Source of the DNA: an uncultured Porticoccus sp.
GTDB taxonomy: Bacteria; Pseudomonadota; Gammaproteobacteria; Pseudomonadales; Porticoccaceae
DNA: 64,000 bases
Reading direction: 5' to 3'
Assembly (NCBI RefSeq): GCF_913061305.1
Contig: NZ_CAJXST010000007.1
Coordinates: 1 to 64,000, forward strand
The notes under the pieces were generated by a model. That model had not been told where the DNA came from. It did no database searches and worked only from the letters and a program-made list of their open reading frames with translations. This document shows, one piece after another, positions 29,604 through 37,450 of the stretch (its first letter is position 1; the number at the start of each line of letters is the position of its first letter). A program made the position numbers and the translations under genes.

Positions 29604-30953
29604 ATGTCATCCCCCCGCGGGCAGTTCTCATCCAGGATTGGCTTTATTCTGGCGGCCTCGGGGTCGGCAGTGGGGTTGGGGAATATCTGGGGGTTCCCCA
29701 CCAATGCTGCCGAGAATGGCGGCGGCGCCTTTGTACTGGTGTATTTTCTGCTGGCGTTTTGCCTGGCCTACCCGGCACTCATGGCCGAATTGATTATCGG
29801 CCGTCATACCCGCGCCAATATGGTTTCTGCACTGCAAATCATATCACCCGGAAAAACCACCAGATTGCTGGGAAAACTGACCGGTTTTTACGGCATTATT
29901 GTCGCAGCACTGATCCTCAGCTTTTACAGCATTGTGGCCGGCTGGATGCTCGCCTATCTGCTGGAGCCGATGGTCAGTCTCAGCGGACTGCCGGGATTGG
30001 CCAACTGGCTCACGGAATTCAGCGCACCCAGAAACCTGCTGTTTTGCGCGATTTTTCTGATTGTTACCTGCGCAGTTATCAGTGCCGGCGTTGAGCACGG
30101 CATCGAAAAATGGTCGTGTCGGTTGATGCCAGCCCTGCTGGCGATGATGATTTTTCTGATCGTCTATGTGCTCACCCAGCCCGGAGCAGTCGATGGGCTC
30201 AAGCTCTACCTGATCCCCGATTTCAGCCGTATCGGTGATCCCAAGTTGATCCTCAGCGCCCTCGGCCAGGCTTTCTTTTCCCTGTCGCTCGGGGTCGGCA
30301 CCATGCTGATCTACGGCTCTTACCTCAGGCCAGACGACAACCTGCCCGCCATGGGTGCCATTGTCACGGCACTGGATTCATCCGTGGCCTTTTTGGCGGG
30401 ACTGCTTGTGCTGCCAGCGATGTTTGTCGCCCAACATCAGGGGGTGGAAATCTATACGCCCCAAGGGGCGTTGATGGCAGGACCAGACCTGATTTTTCAA
30501 ACACTGCCCGCCCTGTTTAAAACCATGGCTGGCGGCACTGTGGTTGCTTTACTGTTCTTTACCCTGCTGTCAATCGCGGCGCTCACATCATCGATTTCCA
30601 TGCTCGAAGTGCCCGTGTCCTACACCCTCGAACAACATGTTGCCAGTCGCCCTATGGCTACCTGGCTATCCGGCGCGATAGTCTTTGCCATAAGCGCGGT
30701 GATCGTGATGAATTTTGACACCCTGTTTGCGGCCGTTGTGACCCTCACCACCCGCTACAGCCAGCCCCTGCTGGGACTGATGTTATGTGTTTTTGCCACC
30801 TGGGTCTGGCGCAGGGATCGGGTTCTGGAGGAGATTCGCCGAGGCTTGCCCGACGTACAGCACAGCCTGTTCTGGCGAATCTGGCCCGGCTACGCAAAAT
30901 TCTGCTGCCCGGCACTGATACTGTTGGTGCTGGCACAGAGCCTGATGAACTAG
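29604..30953 (+). CDS. NSS-family sodium-dependent transporter
   Basis: Start chosen at ATG 29604 (MSSPRGQFSSRIGFILAASG); a GTG nine bases earlier is possible. The 449-residue protein has about eleven membrane segments, the signature GSAVGLGNIWGFPTNAAENG and GQAFFSLSLGVGTMLIYGSY. It should import amino acids or similar solutes with sodium. The Trp of the usual NIWKFPY is followed by Gly here rather than Lys, unlike the copy at the left edge. It ends 9 bp from a convergent SDR gene. Confidence 0.9.
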   Translation: MSSPRGQFSSRIGFILAASGSAVGLGNIWGFPTNAAENGGGAFVLVYFLLAFCLAYPALMAELIIGRHTRANMVSALQIISPGKTTRLLGKLTGFYGIIVAALILSFYSIVAGWMLAYLLEPMVSLSGLPGLANWLTEFSAPRNLLFCAIFLIVTCAVISAGVEHGIEKWSCRLMPALLAMMIFLIVYVLTQPGAVDGLKLYLIPDFSRIGDPKLILSALGQAFFSLSLGVGTMLIYGSYLRPDDNLPAMGAIVTALDSSVAFLAGLLVLPAMFVAQHQGVEIYTPQGALMAGPDLIFQTLPALFKTMAGGTVVALLFFTLLSIAALTSSISMLEVPVSYTLEQHVASRPMATWLSGAIVFAISAVIVMNFDTLFAAVVTLTTRYSQPLLGLMLCVFATWVWRRDRVLEEIRRGLPDVQHSLFWRIWPGYAKFCCPALILLVLAQSLMN

Positions 30954-30962
30954 CGCTACACC

Positions 30963-31730
30963 TCAGAAAGTGCCGCGGTAGTTACCACCATCAATCAGGA
31001 TATTCTGGCCGGTGATATAGGCTGCCTGTTGGCTGCAAAGGAACGCACAGGTGGCACCAAATTCCTCGACCATACCCAACCGGCCGGCGGGCAGACCGGC
31101 GATAATGTCCTGGGCAGAAAGCCCCTTGCTGTTACCGATCAGTGTAGCGGCACCATGGCCCCGCTCGGTATCAAAGAGTCCCGGTAATAAATTATTGATG
31201 GTCACATTAAAGCGCGCCGGGTCCCGGGAAATTCCGGCAACAAAACCGGTCAACCCGGAGCGGGCGCCGTTGGACAATCCCAGCGGCTCAAACGGCTGCT
31301 TTACCGCAGCACTGGTGATATTGATAATCCGCCCAAACCGTCGCTCGATCATGCCATCCAGGGTACGGCGAATCATGTCAATCGGGCTATACATATTGCC
31401 ATTGACCGCTTCGAACCATTCTTTCTGCCCCCAGTTGCGAAAGTCTCCCGGCGGCGGCCCTCCGGCATTATTCACCAGAATATCCGGTGCAGGGCAGGTG
31501 GCGAGGACCACATCCCGACCCGCCTCCGTCGTGATGTCACCCACCACGGTGGTCACCTCGGCGCCCGTGGCCATCCGGATCGCCTCGGCGGTTGCTGCCA
31601 GCGTATCCGCCTGCCTTGCCATAATCACCAGCTTGGCGCCCTCCGCTGCCAGGGCCATCGCACACCCTTTGCCCAGCCCTTTACTGGCGGCACAAACCAA
31701 CGCTGTTTTTCCGGCAATTCCGAGCTCCAT
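30963..31730 (-). CDS. SDR-family oxidoreductase
   Basis: The 255-residue protein is a classical short-chain dehydrogenase-like enzyme. ALVCAASKGLGKGCAMAL is the nucleotide loop (with Ala-Ser-Lys in place of the usual Gly-x-x), NNAGGPPPGDF the central motif, and IINITSAAVKQP holds the catalytic Ser. The usual YxxxK is not seen; LGLSNGARSGLTGFVAGISR occupies that place with Ser-Asn-Gly-Ala-Arg. This pattern is shared by the SDR subgroup annotated as 3-oxoacyl reductase-like. It ends FLCSQQAAYITGQNILIDGG, as usual. The substrate is unknown. Confidence 0.82.
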   Translation of the reverse strand: MELGIAGKTALVCAASKGLGKGCAMALAAEGAKLVIMARQADTLAATAEAIRMATGAEVTTVVGDITTEAGRDVVLATCPAPDILVNNAGGPPPGDFRNWGQKEWFEAVNGNMYSPIDMIRRTLDGMIERRFGRIINITSAAVKQPFEPLGLSNGARSGLTGFVAGISRDPARFNVTINNLLPGLFDTERGHGAATLIGNSKGLSAQDIIAGLPAGRLGMVEEFGATCAFLCSQQAAYITGQNILIDGGNYRGTF

Positions 31731-31845
31731 TCAATGATCCTCAACAATGGGTTAATGGCTTTCGGGGCAAGAGGCTAGCATGAAATCAGCAAAAAGTGAC
31801 GGCTGTTAAAACTGCAGGATCGCCGGGAAGTGTCGAACAAATAGA

Positions 31846-32421
31846 CTACAACAGTCTCGAATTTCTGGAAAACTGGCTCCGCAGAAATTCCATCTGATCC
31901 CCCAATATCCGCCTGGAGTTAATCAGTGCCAGATATTCCGCGTTGTTGGGCCTGAACGGCAGAGCGACCAACTGCATATTCAATTCATCGAGCAGACGGT
32001 CAGCTTTGTGCTGATTACAACGGCGACAGGCGGCAACCACGTTCTCCCAGCGATCCTCCCCACCCCTGGAAGTGGGCACGATATGATCACGTGTCAGCGC
32101 ATTGCTATCAAAGGGACGGGCACAATACATGCACAAATAACCATCGCGGGCAAACAGTGCAGGATTGCTCAGCGGGTGCCGTGTCTGAGGACGCGCCAAC
32201 TGCTCACCGGTACAGGCAATGATACTGGGCAATACCATACGGGACTGCTCTCCGGTATGGCGGCTATAACCCCCATGAACGTTTTTGACCACATCACCCA
32301 GCGTCCAGACGACAAGCTCCCTGGCAAACAGGCACACGGCTTCCTGCCAATCCAGCCATTCGATAGGCTGGCCTGCCTGATTGAGTCGTAAAATTCTCGG
32401 TTGTATCACGCCGACCACCAC
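31846..32421 (-). CDS. HNH endonuclease family protein
   Basis: The product is about 191 residues if the GTG at 32421 is used; GTG 32409 (MIQPRILRL) also fits the family. The HNH domain at about 90-145 has a CMYCARPF and CRRCNQHK zinc-binding pair flanking LTRDHIVPTSRGGEDRWENVV, with the catalytic His in DHI and Asn in WENVV. The N-terminal part (EWLDWQEAVCLFAREL) is typical of chromosomal HNH proteins of unknown role. It follows the candidate small RNA unit by about 45 bp and could be its leader-controlled gene. Confidence 0.85.
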   Translation of the reverse strand: MVVGVIQPRILRLNQAGQPIEWLDWQEAVCLFARELVVWTLGDVVKNVHGGYSRHTGEQSRMVLPSIIACTGEQLARPQTRHPLSNPALFARDGYLCMYCARPFDSNALTRDHIVPTSRGGEDRWENVVAACRRCNQHKADRLLDELNMQLVALPFRPNNAEYLALINSRRILGDQMEFLRSQFSRNSRLL

Positions 32422-32464
32422 TGCTGAATTCCAGAGTGAGCTGCAGACCGTCTTTCCAAAATGT

Positions 32465-32492
32465 AAAAAGCCCCGTCAAGAACAAACGGGGC
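32465..32492 (-). terminator. Terminator of the candidate small RNA
   Basis: On the minus strand GCCCCGT, a 9-nt loop and ACGGGGC are followed by TTTTT. It lies before the HNH gene, so it ends the upstream transcript rather than that gene. Confidence 0.8.
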
Positions 32493-32618
32493 CTGGGGAT
32501 CAGAGCAAAAAGGCATAAAGCATACCCACCGCAGCATCACGGGTATTTTTTTGGGGCGGCACACTGCTTTGGGCTCATTGCTGCAACTGAAGGCCTATTG
32601 CTCCTGCGAGGTACAACT
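32465..32618 (-). ncRNA. Candidate small RNA or regulatory leader (about 154 nt)
   Basis: A near-consensus sigma-70 promoter (32625-32652) and a strong terminator (32465-32492) bound this stretch on the minus strand. There is no convincing reading frame. Inside, ATACCC and GGGTAT close a hairpin near 32521-32548. A second fold pairs the 5' TTGCTG/TTCAG region with GCAGCAA further on. I do not recognise it as 6S RNA, SRP RNA, RNase P RNA or a known riboswitch. It could be a free small RNA or an attenuated leader of the HNH gene, which starts 44-56 bp downstream. Confidence 0.55.
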
Positions 32619-32624
32619 TCAGCA

Positions 32625-32652
32625 ATAATAAACCCGGAGAAAACACTGTCAA
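32625..32652 (-). promoter_or_regulatory. Strong sigma-70 promoter of the candidate small RNA
   Basis: On the minus strand TTGACA (32652-32647) is a perfect -35 box. A 16-bp spacer leads to TATTAT (32630-32625), five of six matches to the -10 consensus. Start of transcription is expected near 32618. Confidence 0.7.
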
Positions 32653-32664
32653 CAGATAAAAAAT

Positions 32665-32695
32665 AAAGCCCTGATACAGGAGATATCAGGGCTTT
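32665..32695. terminator. Perfect 12-bp hairpin upstream of the small RNA promoter
   Basis: AAAGCCCTGATA (32665-32676) and TATCAGGGCTTT (32684-32695) enclose a 7-nt loop; on the minus strand a T-rich run (TTTATTTTTT) follows. It resembles a minus-strand terminator, yet I see no gene feeding it from 32696-32952. That stretch holds two copies of CATCCATGT (near 32750 and 32780) and A/T-rich sequence. Confidence 0.6.
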
Positions 32696-32896
32696 AGGGG
32701 CAGTACAGGAAATTGTGGTTCCCATCTGGAAACCACAGAATAACCTAACATCCATGTTTTTCCTTGGTCATCGCGTTACACATCCATGTGTCACAGCGTC
32801 CATGCCACATCACTATCTACTTTTTCCAATGCCGCCACCATTGGTATTTTTCTGTTTTTTTTGTAGGAAAAAGATTACAGATGCGCGCTCACAGAA

Positions 32897-32925
32897 TTGA
32901 CCACATCACTTGGCTCGGTTAGTGT
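32897..32925 (+). promoter_or_regulatory. Possible promoter of xseB-ispA-dxs
   Basis: TTGACC (32897-32902) and TAGTGT (32920-32925) are spaced by 17 bp, 28 bp before the xseB start. The -10 box is poor, so this is only a candidate. Confidence 0.35.
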
Positions 32926-32952
32926 TGCAGCTTGATTTTTGGAGCGTAAAAC

Positions 32953-33186
32953 GTGGCCAGCCGCAAAAAACCATTGGATTTTGAGGAAAAACTGCACCAG
33001 CTTGAAGAACTGGTCAATGACATGGAAAAGGGGACTCTAAGTCTGGAGGACTCACTCAAAGCCTTTGAAGCGGGCATTAAAATAACCCGCGAATGCCAGC
33101 AGGCACTCAAGGATGCCCAGCTTAAAGTCGATATGCTGACTAGCGGATCCTCTGAACCCAAGGTCTTTGATCCTGAGAGCGGCTGA
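32953..33186 (+). CDS. xseB: Exodeoxyribonuclease VII small subunit
   Basis: The 77-residue helical protein has the XseB pattern FEEKLHQLEELVNDMEKG, then LSLEDSLKAFEAGIKITREC. It joins the large subunit XseA (not in this window) to degrade single-stranded DNA. The start is GTG with GGAG 8 nt upstream. It overlaps ispA by one base, the usual xseB-ispA-dxs order in gammaproteobacteria. Confidence 0.95.
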   Translation: MASRKKPLDFEEKLHQLEELVNDMEKGTLSLEDSLKAFEAGIKITRECQQALKDAQLKVDMLTSGSSEPKVFDPESG

Positions 33187-34076
33187 TGGACACCCTACGT
33201 TTTGCAGACTTTCAGCAGCAGTCGCAGCAGCGGATTGATCAACACCTCAATGCCATGCTCCCCATTGCCTGCCAGGGAGAAACCACCCTTTTCGAGGCAA
33301 TTCGCTACAGCCTGTTCAACGGCGGCAAACGCATTCGCCCTCTACTGGCCTACGCTGCGGCCAATGCCGTGGGCGAAATCAATCCTTCCACCGACCGGGT
33401 AGCAGCGGCACTGGAAATGATTCACGCCTATTCGCTGATTCACGATGATCTTCCCGCCATGGACAACGATGATTTGCGTCGTGGCAAGCCCACCTGCCAT
33501 ATTGCCTTCGACGAAGCCACAGCGATTCTGGCTGGCGACGGCCTGCAAACACTCGCATTTGAACAGCTCCTCGAGGCACAGCAGTTGCCCCCGCAGACAA
33601 TACTGCGCTTACTCGCGATGCTGACCAAAGCAGCCGGCATCGATGGTATGGTTTACGGTCAGGCCATCGATATGGCTGCCGTCAACCAAACGCTCACACT
33701 CCCGCAACTGGAACATATGCACCGCCACAAGACAGGCGCCATGATTTCCGCCAGTGTCATGATGGGGGGGATGACAGCCGGCGCCTCGGAAGGGCAACTC
33801 GGTGCGCTGAAAGATTATGGCGAGGCAATCGGCCTCGCGTTTCAGGTGCAGGATGATATTCTCGATGTCACAACCAATACCTCTGTGCTTGGGAAGCGGC
33901 AGGGATCGGACCAGGCCCGCAACAAACCCACCTATCTATCGCTGCTGGGCATTGATGGCGCCCGGCACAAAGCCGCAGAGCTTCACAGCAAGTCACTGAC
34001 CGCGCTGGCCAGTTTCGATGAGCGCGCAGACCAGCTTCGCGCCATAGCAAACTATATCGTCAAAAGGGAATACTAA
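33186..34076 (+). CDS. ispA: Farnesyl diphosphate synthase (polyprenyl synthetase)
   Basis: The 296-residue enzyme joins isopentenyl and allylic diphosphates to make farnesyl diphosphate. The first Asp-rich motif is DDLPAMDNDD (about 85-94), the second DDILD (about 225-229). GGKRIRPLL near residue 45 and GKRQGSDQARNKPTYLSLLG near the end are typical. It is placed between xseB and dxs, so isoprenoid supply genes are grouped. Confidence 0.96.
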   Translation: MDTLRFADFQQQSQQRIDQHLNAMLPIACQGETTLFEAIRYSLFNGGKRIRPLLAYAAANAVGEINPSTDRVAAALEMIHAYSLIHDDLPAMDNDDLRRGKPTCHIAFDEATAILAGDGLQTLAFEQLLEAQQLPPQTILRLLAMLTKAAGIDGMVYGQAIDMAAVNQTLTLPQLEHMHRHKTGAMISASVMMGGMTAGASEGQLGALKDYGEAIGLAFQVQDDILDVTTNTSVLGKRQGSDQARNKPTYLSLLGIDGARHKAAELHSKSLTALASFDERADQLRAIANYIVKREY

Positions 34077-34165
34077 CGTACAGGGCTATTGACCTCGGTA
34101 AGGTGGGGACGTTTCACACGACTTTTTGGTGTAAGATTGCACCCTTTACCCAGAATTGATCTTGC

Positions 34166-36103
34166 ATGCCAAAGACCTTTGATGACATACCACTGGTTCG
34201 TCCGGAAACCCCACTGCTGGACACCATCGATCGGCCCTTTCATCTCCGCGAACTGGAACCGGAGCAGCTGCCAGAGCTCGCAAACGAATTGCGCGCCTAC
34301 CTGCTTTACAGTGTCGGAAAAAGCGGCGGCCATTTTGGTGCTGGCCTGGGAACCGTCGAGCTGACCATTGCCCTGCACTATGTCTACAACACCCCCCATG
34401 ACCGTCTGGTATGGGATGTTGGCCATCAGGCCTACCCCCATAAAATCCTGACCAGTCGACGCGACCTGATGCTCCAGATCCGGCAGATGGAAGGCCTCTC
34501 GGCATTCCCAAAACGCTCAGAGAGTGAATATGACACTTTCGGTGGTGGTCATTCCAGCACATCCATCAGCGCCGCCCTGGGGATGGCGCTGGGCTCCGCC
34601 CTCAATGGTGAGAAACGCAAGGCGGTGGCAGTTATTGGCGACGGTGCCATGACCGCAGGCATGGCCTTCGAAGCACTCAATCATGCCGCCCACACCGATG
34701 CCGACCTGCTGGTGCTACTGAACGACAACAATATGTCCATCTCCCACAATGTGGGGGGGCTCGCCACCTATTTTTCCAAAATCTGGTCAAGCCGGTTCTA
34801 TAACTCCATCCGCGAAGGGGGCAAAAAGGTGCTCCGCTCAATACCCTCAGCGGCCACCTTTGTTCGCAAAACCGAAGAACACCTCAAAGCCATGGTGGCG
34901 CCCGGTATTGTCTTTGAAGAGTTGGGCTTCAACTACATCGGACCTATCGACGGACACAACCTGCCACTGCTGGTGCAAACGCTGCGCAATCTGCGCTGCC
35001 TGAACGGCCCTATCCTGTTGCATACCATTACCCGCAAGGGCAAGGGATTTGGCCCCGCCGAAGCAGACCCGGTGGGGTATCATGCACTGAACAAGATTGA
35101 GCCAAAAACCAAGCCCCAGATAGCGGTGGCAAAACCCGTCGCCAAGATCAGTCCGCCAAAACTCAAATACCAGCAGGTATTCGGTAACTGGCTGTGCGAT
35201 ATGGCAGAGAAAGATTCACGCCTGGTGGGGATTACACCGGCCATGTGCGAAGGCTCTGGGATGGTCGAATTTGCCAACCGCTTTGCAGATCGCTTCCACG
35301 ATGTAGCCATCGCGGAACAACACGCCGTCACATTGGCCGCAGGGATGGCCTGTGAGGGAATCAAGCCTGTCGTGGCTATCTACTCCACCTTTCTGCAGCG
35401 CGCCTATGATCAGCTGATTCACGATGTGGCGCTACAGGGTCTGGATGTACTTTTTGGTATTGATCGCGCCGGGCTTGTAGGAGAAGACGGACCAACCCAT
35501 GCCGGCAGTTTTGATCTTACCTACCTGCGCTGCATCCCGAACATGCTGGTGATGACGCCCTCTGATGAAAACGAAACCCGCCAGTTGCTCTATACCGGCT
35601 ATATTCACAACGGCCCGGCTGCAGTCCGCTACCCCAGGGGGACGGGGCCCGGCGTAGCAATCGAACAGGCGATGACCGCACTGCCAATAGGCAAAGGGCT
35701 GATCCGTCGAAAAGGCCATCAGGTGGCCATACTAAACTTTGGCACCCTACTACCTGCAGCTATGGAAGCCGCCGAAAAACTGGACGCCACCGTGGTGGAC
35801 ATGCGCTTTGTAAAACCCCTGGACAAAGAACTGATAACTCGGCTGGCTACACAACATACCCTGCTGGTCACTCTCGAAGAAAATACCACCCAGGGTGGCG
35901 CTGGTGCCGCTGTCAGCGAGCATCTGGCCTGTATGGGTTTTCTGGTACAGGTAATGCATCTGGGTCTGCCGGATATCTTTCTGGAACATGGCAGCCATCA
36001 ACAGCAACTGACGGCGGCCGGACTGGATGCAGCCGGCGTCCTGCGCAGTATCCAGCAACGGCTGCAACAAAAAGACAATAACCTGTCGGATACCGCGTAC
36101 TGA
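34166..36103 (+). CDS. dxs: 1-deoxy-D-xylulose-5-phosphate synthase
   Basis: The 645-residue thiamine-diphosphate enzyme makes DXP from pyruvate and glyceraldehyde 3-phosphate, the first step of the MEP pathway. The ThDP motif [17 protein letters not shown] runs to [13 protein letters not shown]. Other transketolase-type marks are [18 protein letters not shown], the catalytic Glu in [17 protein letters not shown], and [13 protein letters not shown]. The gene follows ispA by 89 bp. Confidence 0.97.
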   Translation: MPKTFDDIPLVRPETPLLDTIDRPFHLRELEPEQLPELANELRAYLLYSVGKSGGHFGAGLGTVELTIALHYVYNTPHDRLVWDVGHQAYPHKILTSRRDLMLQIRQMEGLSAFPKRSESEYDTFGGGHSSTSISAALGMALGSALNGEKRKAVAVIGDGAMTAGMAFEALNHAAHTDADLLVLLNDNNMSISHNVGGLATYFSKIWSSRFYNSIREGGKKVLRSIPSAATFVRKTEEHLKAMVAPGIVFEELGFNYIGPIDGHNLPLLVQTLRNLRCLNGPILLHTITRKGKGFGPAEADPVGYHALNKIEPKTKPQIAVAKPVAKISPPKLKYQQVFGNWLCDMAEKDSRLVGITPAMCEGSGMVEFANRFADRFHDVAIAEQHAVTLAAGMACEGIKPVVAIYSTFLQRAYDQLIHDVALQGLDVLFGIDRAGLVGEDGPTHAGSFDLTYLRCIPNMLVMTPSDENETRQLLYTGYIHNGPAAVRYPRGTGPGVAIEQAMTALPIGKGLIRRKGHQVAILNFGTLLPAAMEAAEKLDATVVDMRFVKPLDKELITRLATQHTLLVTLEENTTQGGAGAAVSEHLACMGFLVQVMHLGLPDIFLEHGSHQQQLTAAGLDAAGVLRSIQQRLQQKDNNLSDTAY

Positions 36104-36144
36104 AACCACGCCGCTGGCATTGGCAACGGAGGCTGGCAACGGCT

Positions 36145-36984
36145 TCACTGCTGGGGAGGGTTTTCACCGCGTTCAGTTTCGGGCTGGCCCGACAGGATCT
36201 GCCCAATCAGTCCGGCACCGCCGAGGCTCCAGCCACCGTCCACCGGTAACACAGCGCCACTGATGTAGCTCGCGGCAGAAGAACCGAGAAACATCGCCGC
36301 AGCGGCAATATCGGCCGCTGTGCCCTGACGTTTCATTGGCACTGAATCGGCTATCTGTCGGGCACCCTTCGGGCCCGGTGGCGACAGTCGCTTCATTCCC
36401 TCAGTTCCCTCAATAGGGCCCGGCACCAGCGAGTTTACCCGGATGCCTTCCGCCCCCCACTCCAGTGCCGTGGTGCGGGTGAGCATATCGACACCCGCTT
36501 TGGCAGCACAGACATGGGATTGCATTTCCATTGGCACAAAGGCCTGTGGCGCGGAAATATTTATCACACAGCCGCCCGGTTTCCGCAGGTAGGGATGACA
36601 GAAACGGAGCACCTGAAAAGTCCCCAACAGGTCAATATCCATCACTGCCTTGAATGCATTGCCGGACATGCTCTTGGCCGCCGCCGGGAAATTGCCCGCC
36701 GCACCGGAGACCAGCACATCAATGGGACCCAGTTGGCGGTGGGTCTCCTCAAAAACCACTTCCAGTCGCCCGGCATCGCGCACATCGGCAGCAAAGCCCA
36801 ATACAGTGCCACCATATTCCTGCAATGCCAGCACCGCCGCATCGACTTTGGCCTGGGAGCGACTGAGTACGGCAACAGACGCACCGGCCTGCGCAAAACC
36901 CCGGGCAATACCTAGGTTGATACCGCTGGTGCCACCGGCAACAAACACCACGCTGCCACGATAATCGAAAGAACACTGGGGCAT
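36145..36984 (-). CDS. 2,4-dienoyl-CoA reductase-like SDR oxidoreductase
   Basis: The 279-residue protein has the SDR nucleotide loop GGTSGINLGIARGFA, LVSGAAGNFPAAAKSMSG and INISAPQAFVPM. At the catalytic place it reads QSHVCAAKAGVDMLTRTTAL: the Lys is kept but the usual Tyr is Cys. This pattern and the EWGAEGIRVNSLVPGPI stretch are those of the DECR-type SDR group acting on unsaturated acyl-CoA. It should work in fatty-acid breakdown in the cytosol. It is last in a minus-strand run after yqcC. Confidence 0.82.
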   Translation of the reverse strand: MPQCSFDYRGSVVFVAGGTSGINLGIARGFAQAGASVAVLSRSQAKVDAAVLALQEYGGTVLGFAADVRDAGRLEVVFEETHRQLGPIDVLVSGAAGNFPAAAKSMSGNAFKAVMDIDLLGTFQVLRFCHPYLRKPGGCVINISAPQAFVPMEMQSHVCAAKAGVDMLTRTTALEWGAEGIRVNSLVPGPIEGTEGMKRLSPPGPKGARQIADSVPMKRQGTAADIAAAAMFLGSSAASYISGAVLPVDGGWSLGGAGLIGQILSGQPETERGENPPQQ

Positions 36985-37059
36985 AAATCTGTCTCCTGAA
37001 ATGGTGGGACTGAACAGGTCCGGTCGTCAGCCAGCTATGAAGGCTAACAGACGGTTCAG

Positions 37060-37425
37060 TCAGCCGGACAGCAGCTGGTCAATTGCTGTCAATGCGGCGA
37101 TCAACTGCTCCGCATCCGCCTCGATTGATTGTCCCCTGGCGATTGAGTCTCCCCTGGAAATTGATAGCCCTCTGAAATACTCCTCTGCCATGGGTGCGAT
37201 CCCACAGGCGGCGGGCAGTGGAGCACCGCACTGCACCAGATCCTGCATACGCGGGAGAAAAATAAACTGCAACCATTCGACAAATTCCAGCGTATCAATG
37301 GCAAAGGGTTGGTCACTGGCCAGGGCTTCTGCGCTCGGTGCCGTTTCAGACCAGACATTGAGATCGCGCAAATGCTGTTCCACGGCAAAGAGCCGGATAG
37401 TCAGTTGCCGACGGACATCACTCAT
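37060..37425 (-). CDS. yqcC: YqcC family protein
   Basis: The 121-residue cytosolic helical protein matches YqcC: LRDLNVWSETAPSAEALAS, then PFAIDTLEFVEWLQFIFLPR and PLPAACGIAPMAEEYF. The family is often found beside truC; here it follows dinG by 25 bp. The C-terminal part (about 90-115) has the repeated short pattern SISRGDSIARGQSI. The molecular role is not known. Confidence 0.87.
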   Translation of the reverse strand: MSDVRRQLTIRLFAVEQHLRDLNVWSETAPSAEALASDQPFAIDTLEFVEWLQFIFLPRMQDLVQCGAPLPAACGIAPMAEEYFRGLSISRGDSIARGQSIEADAEQLIAALTAIDQLLSG

Positions 37426-37450
37426 TTTTGTCTCCCGACAGCTTGTATCA

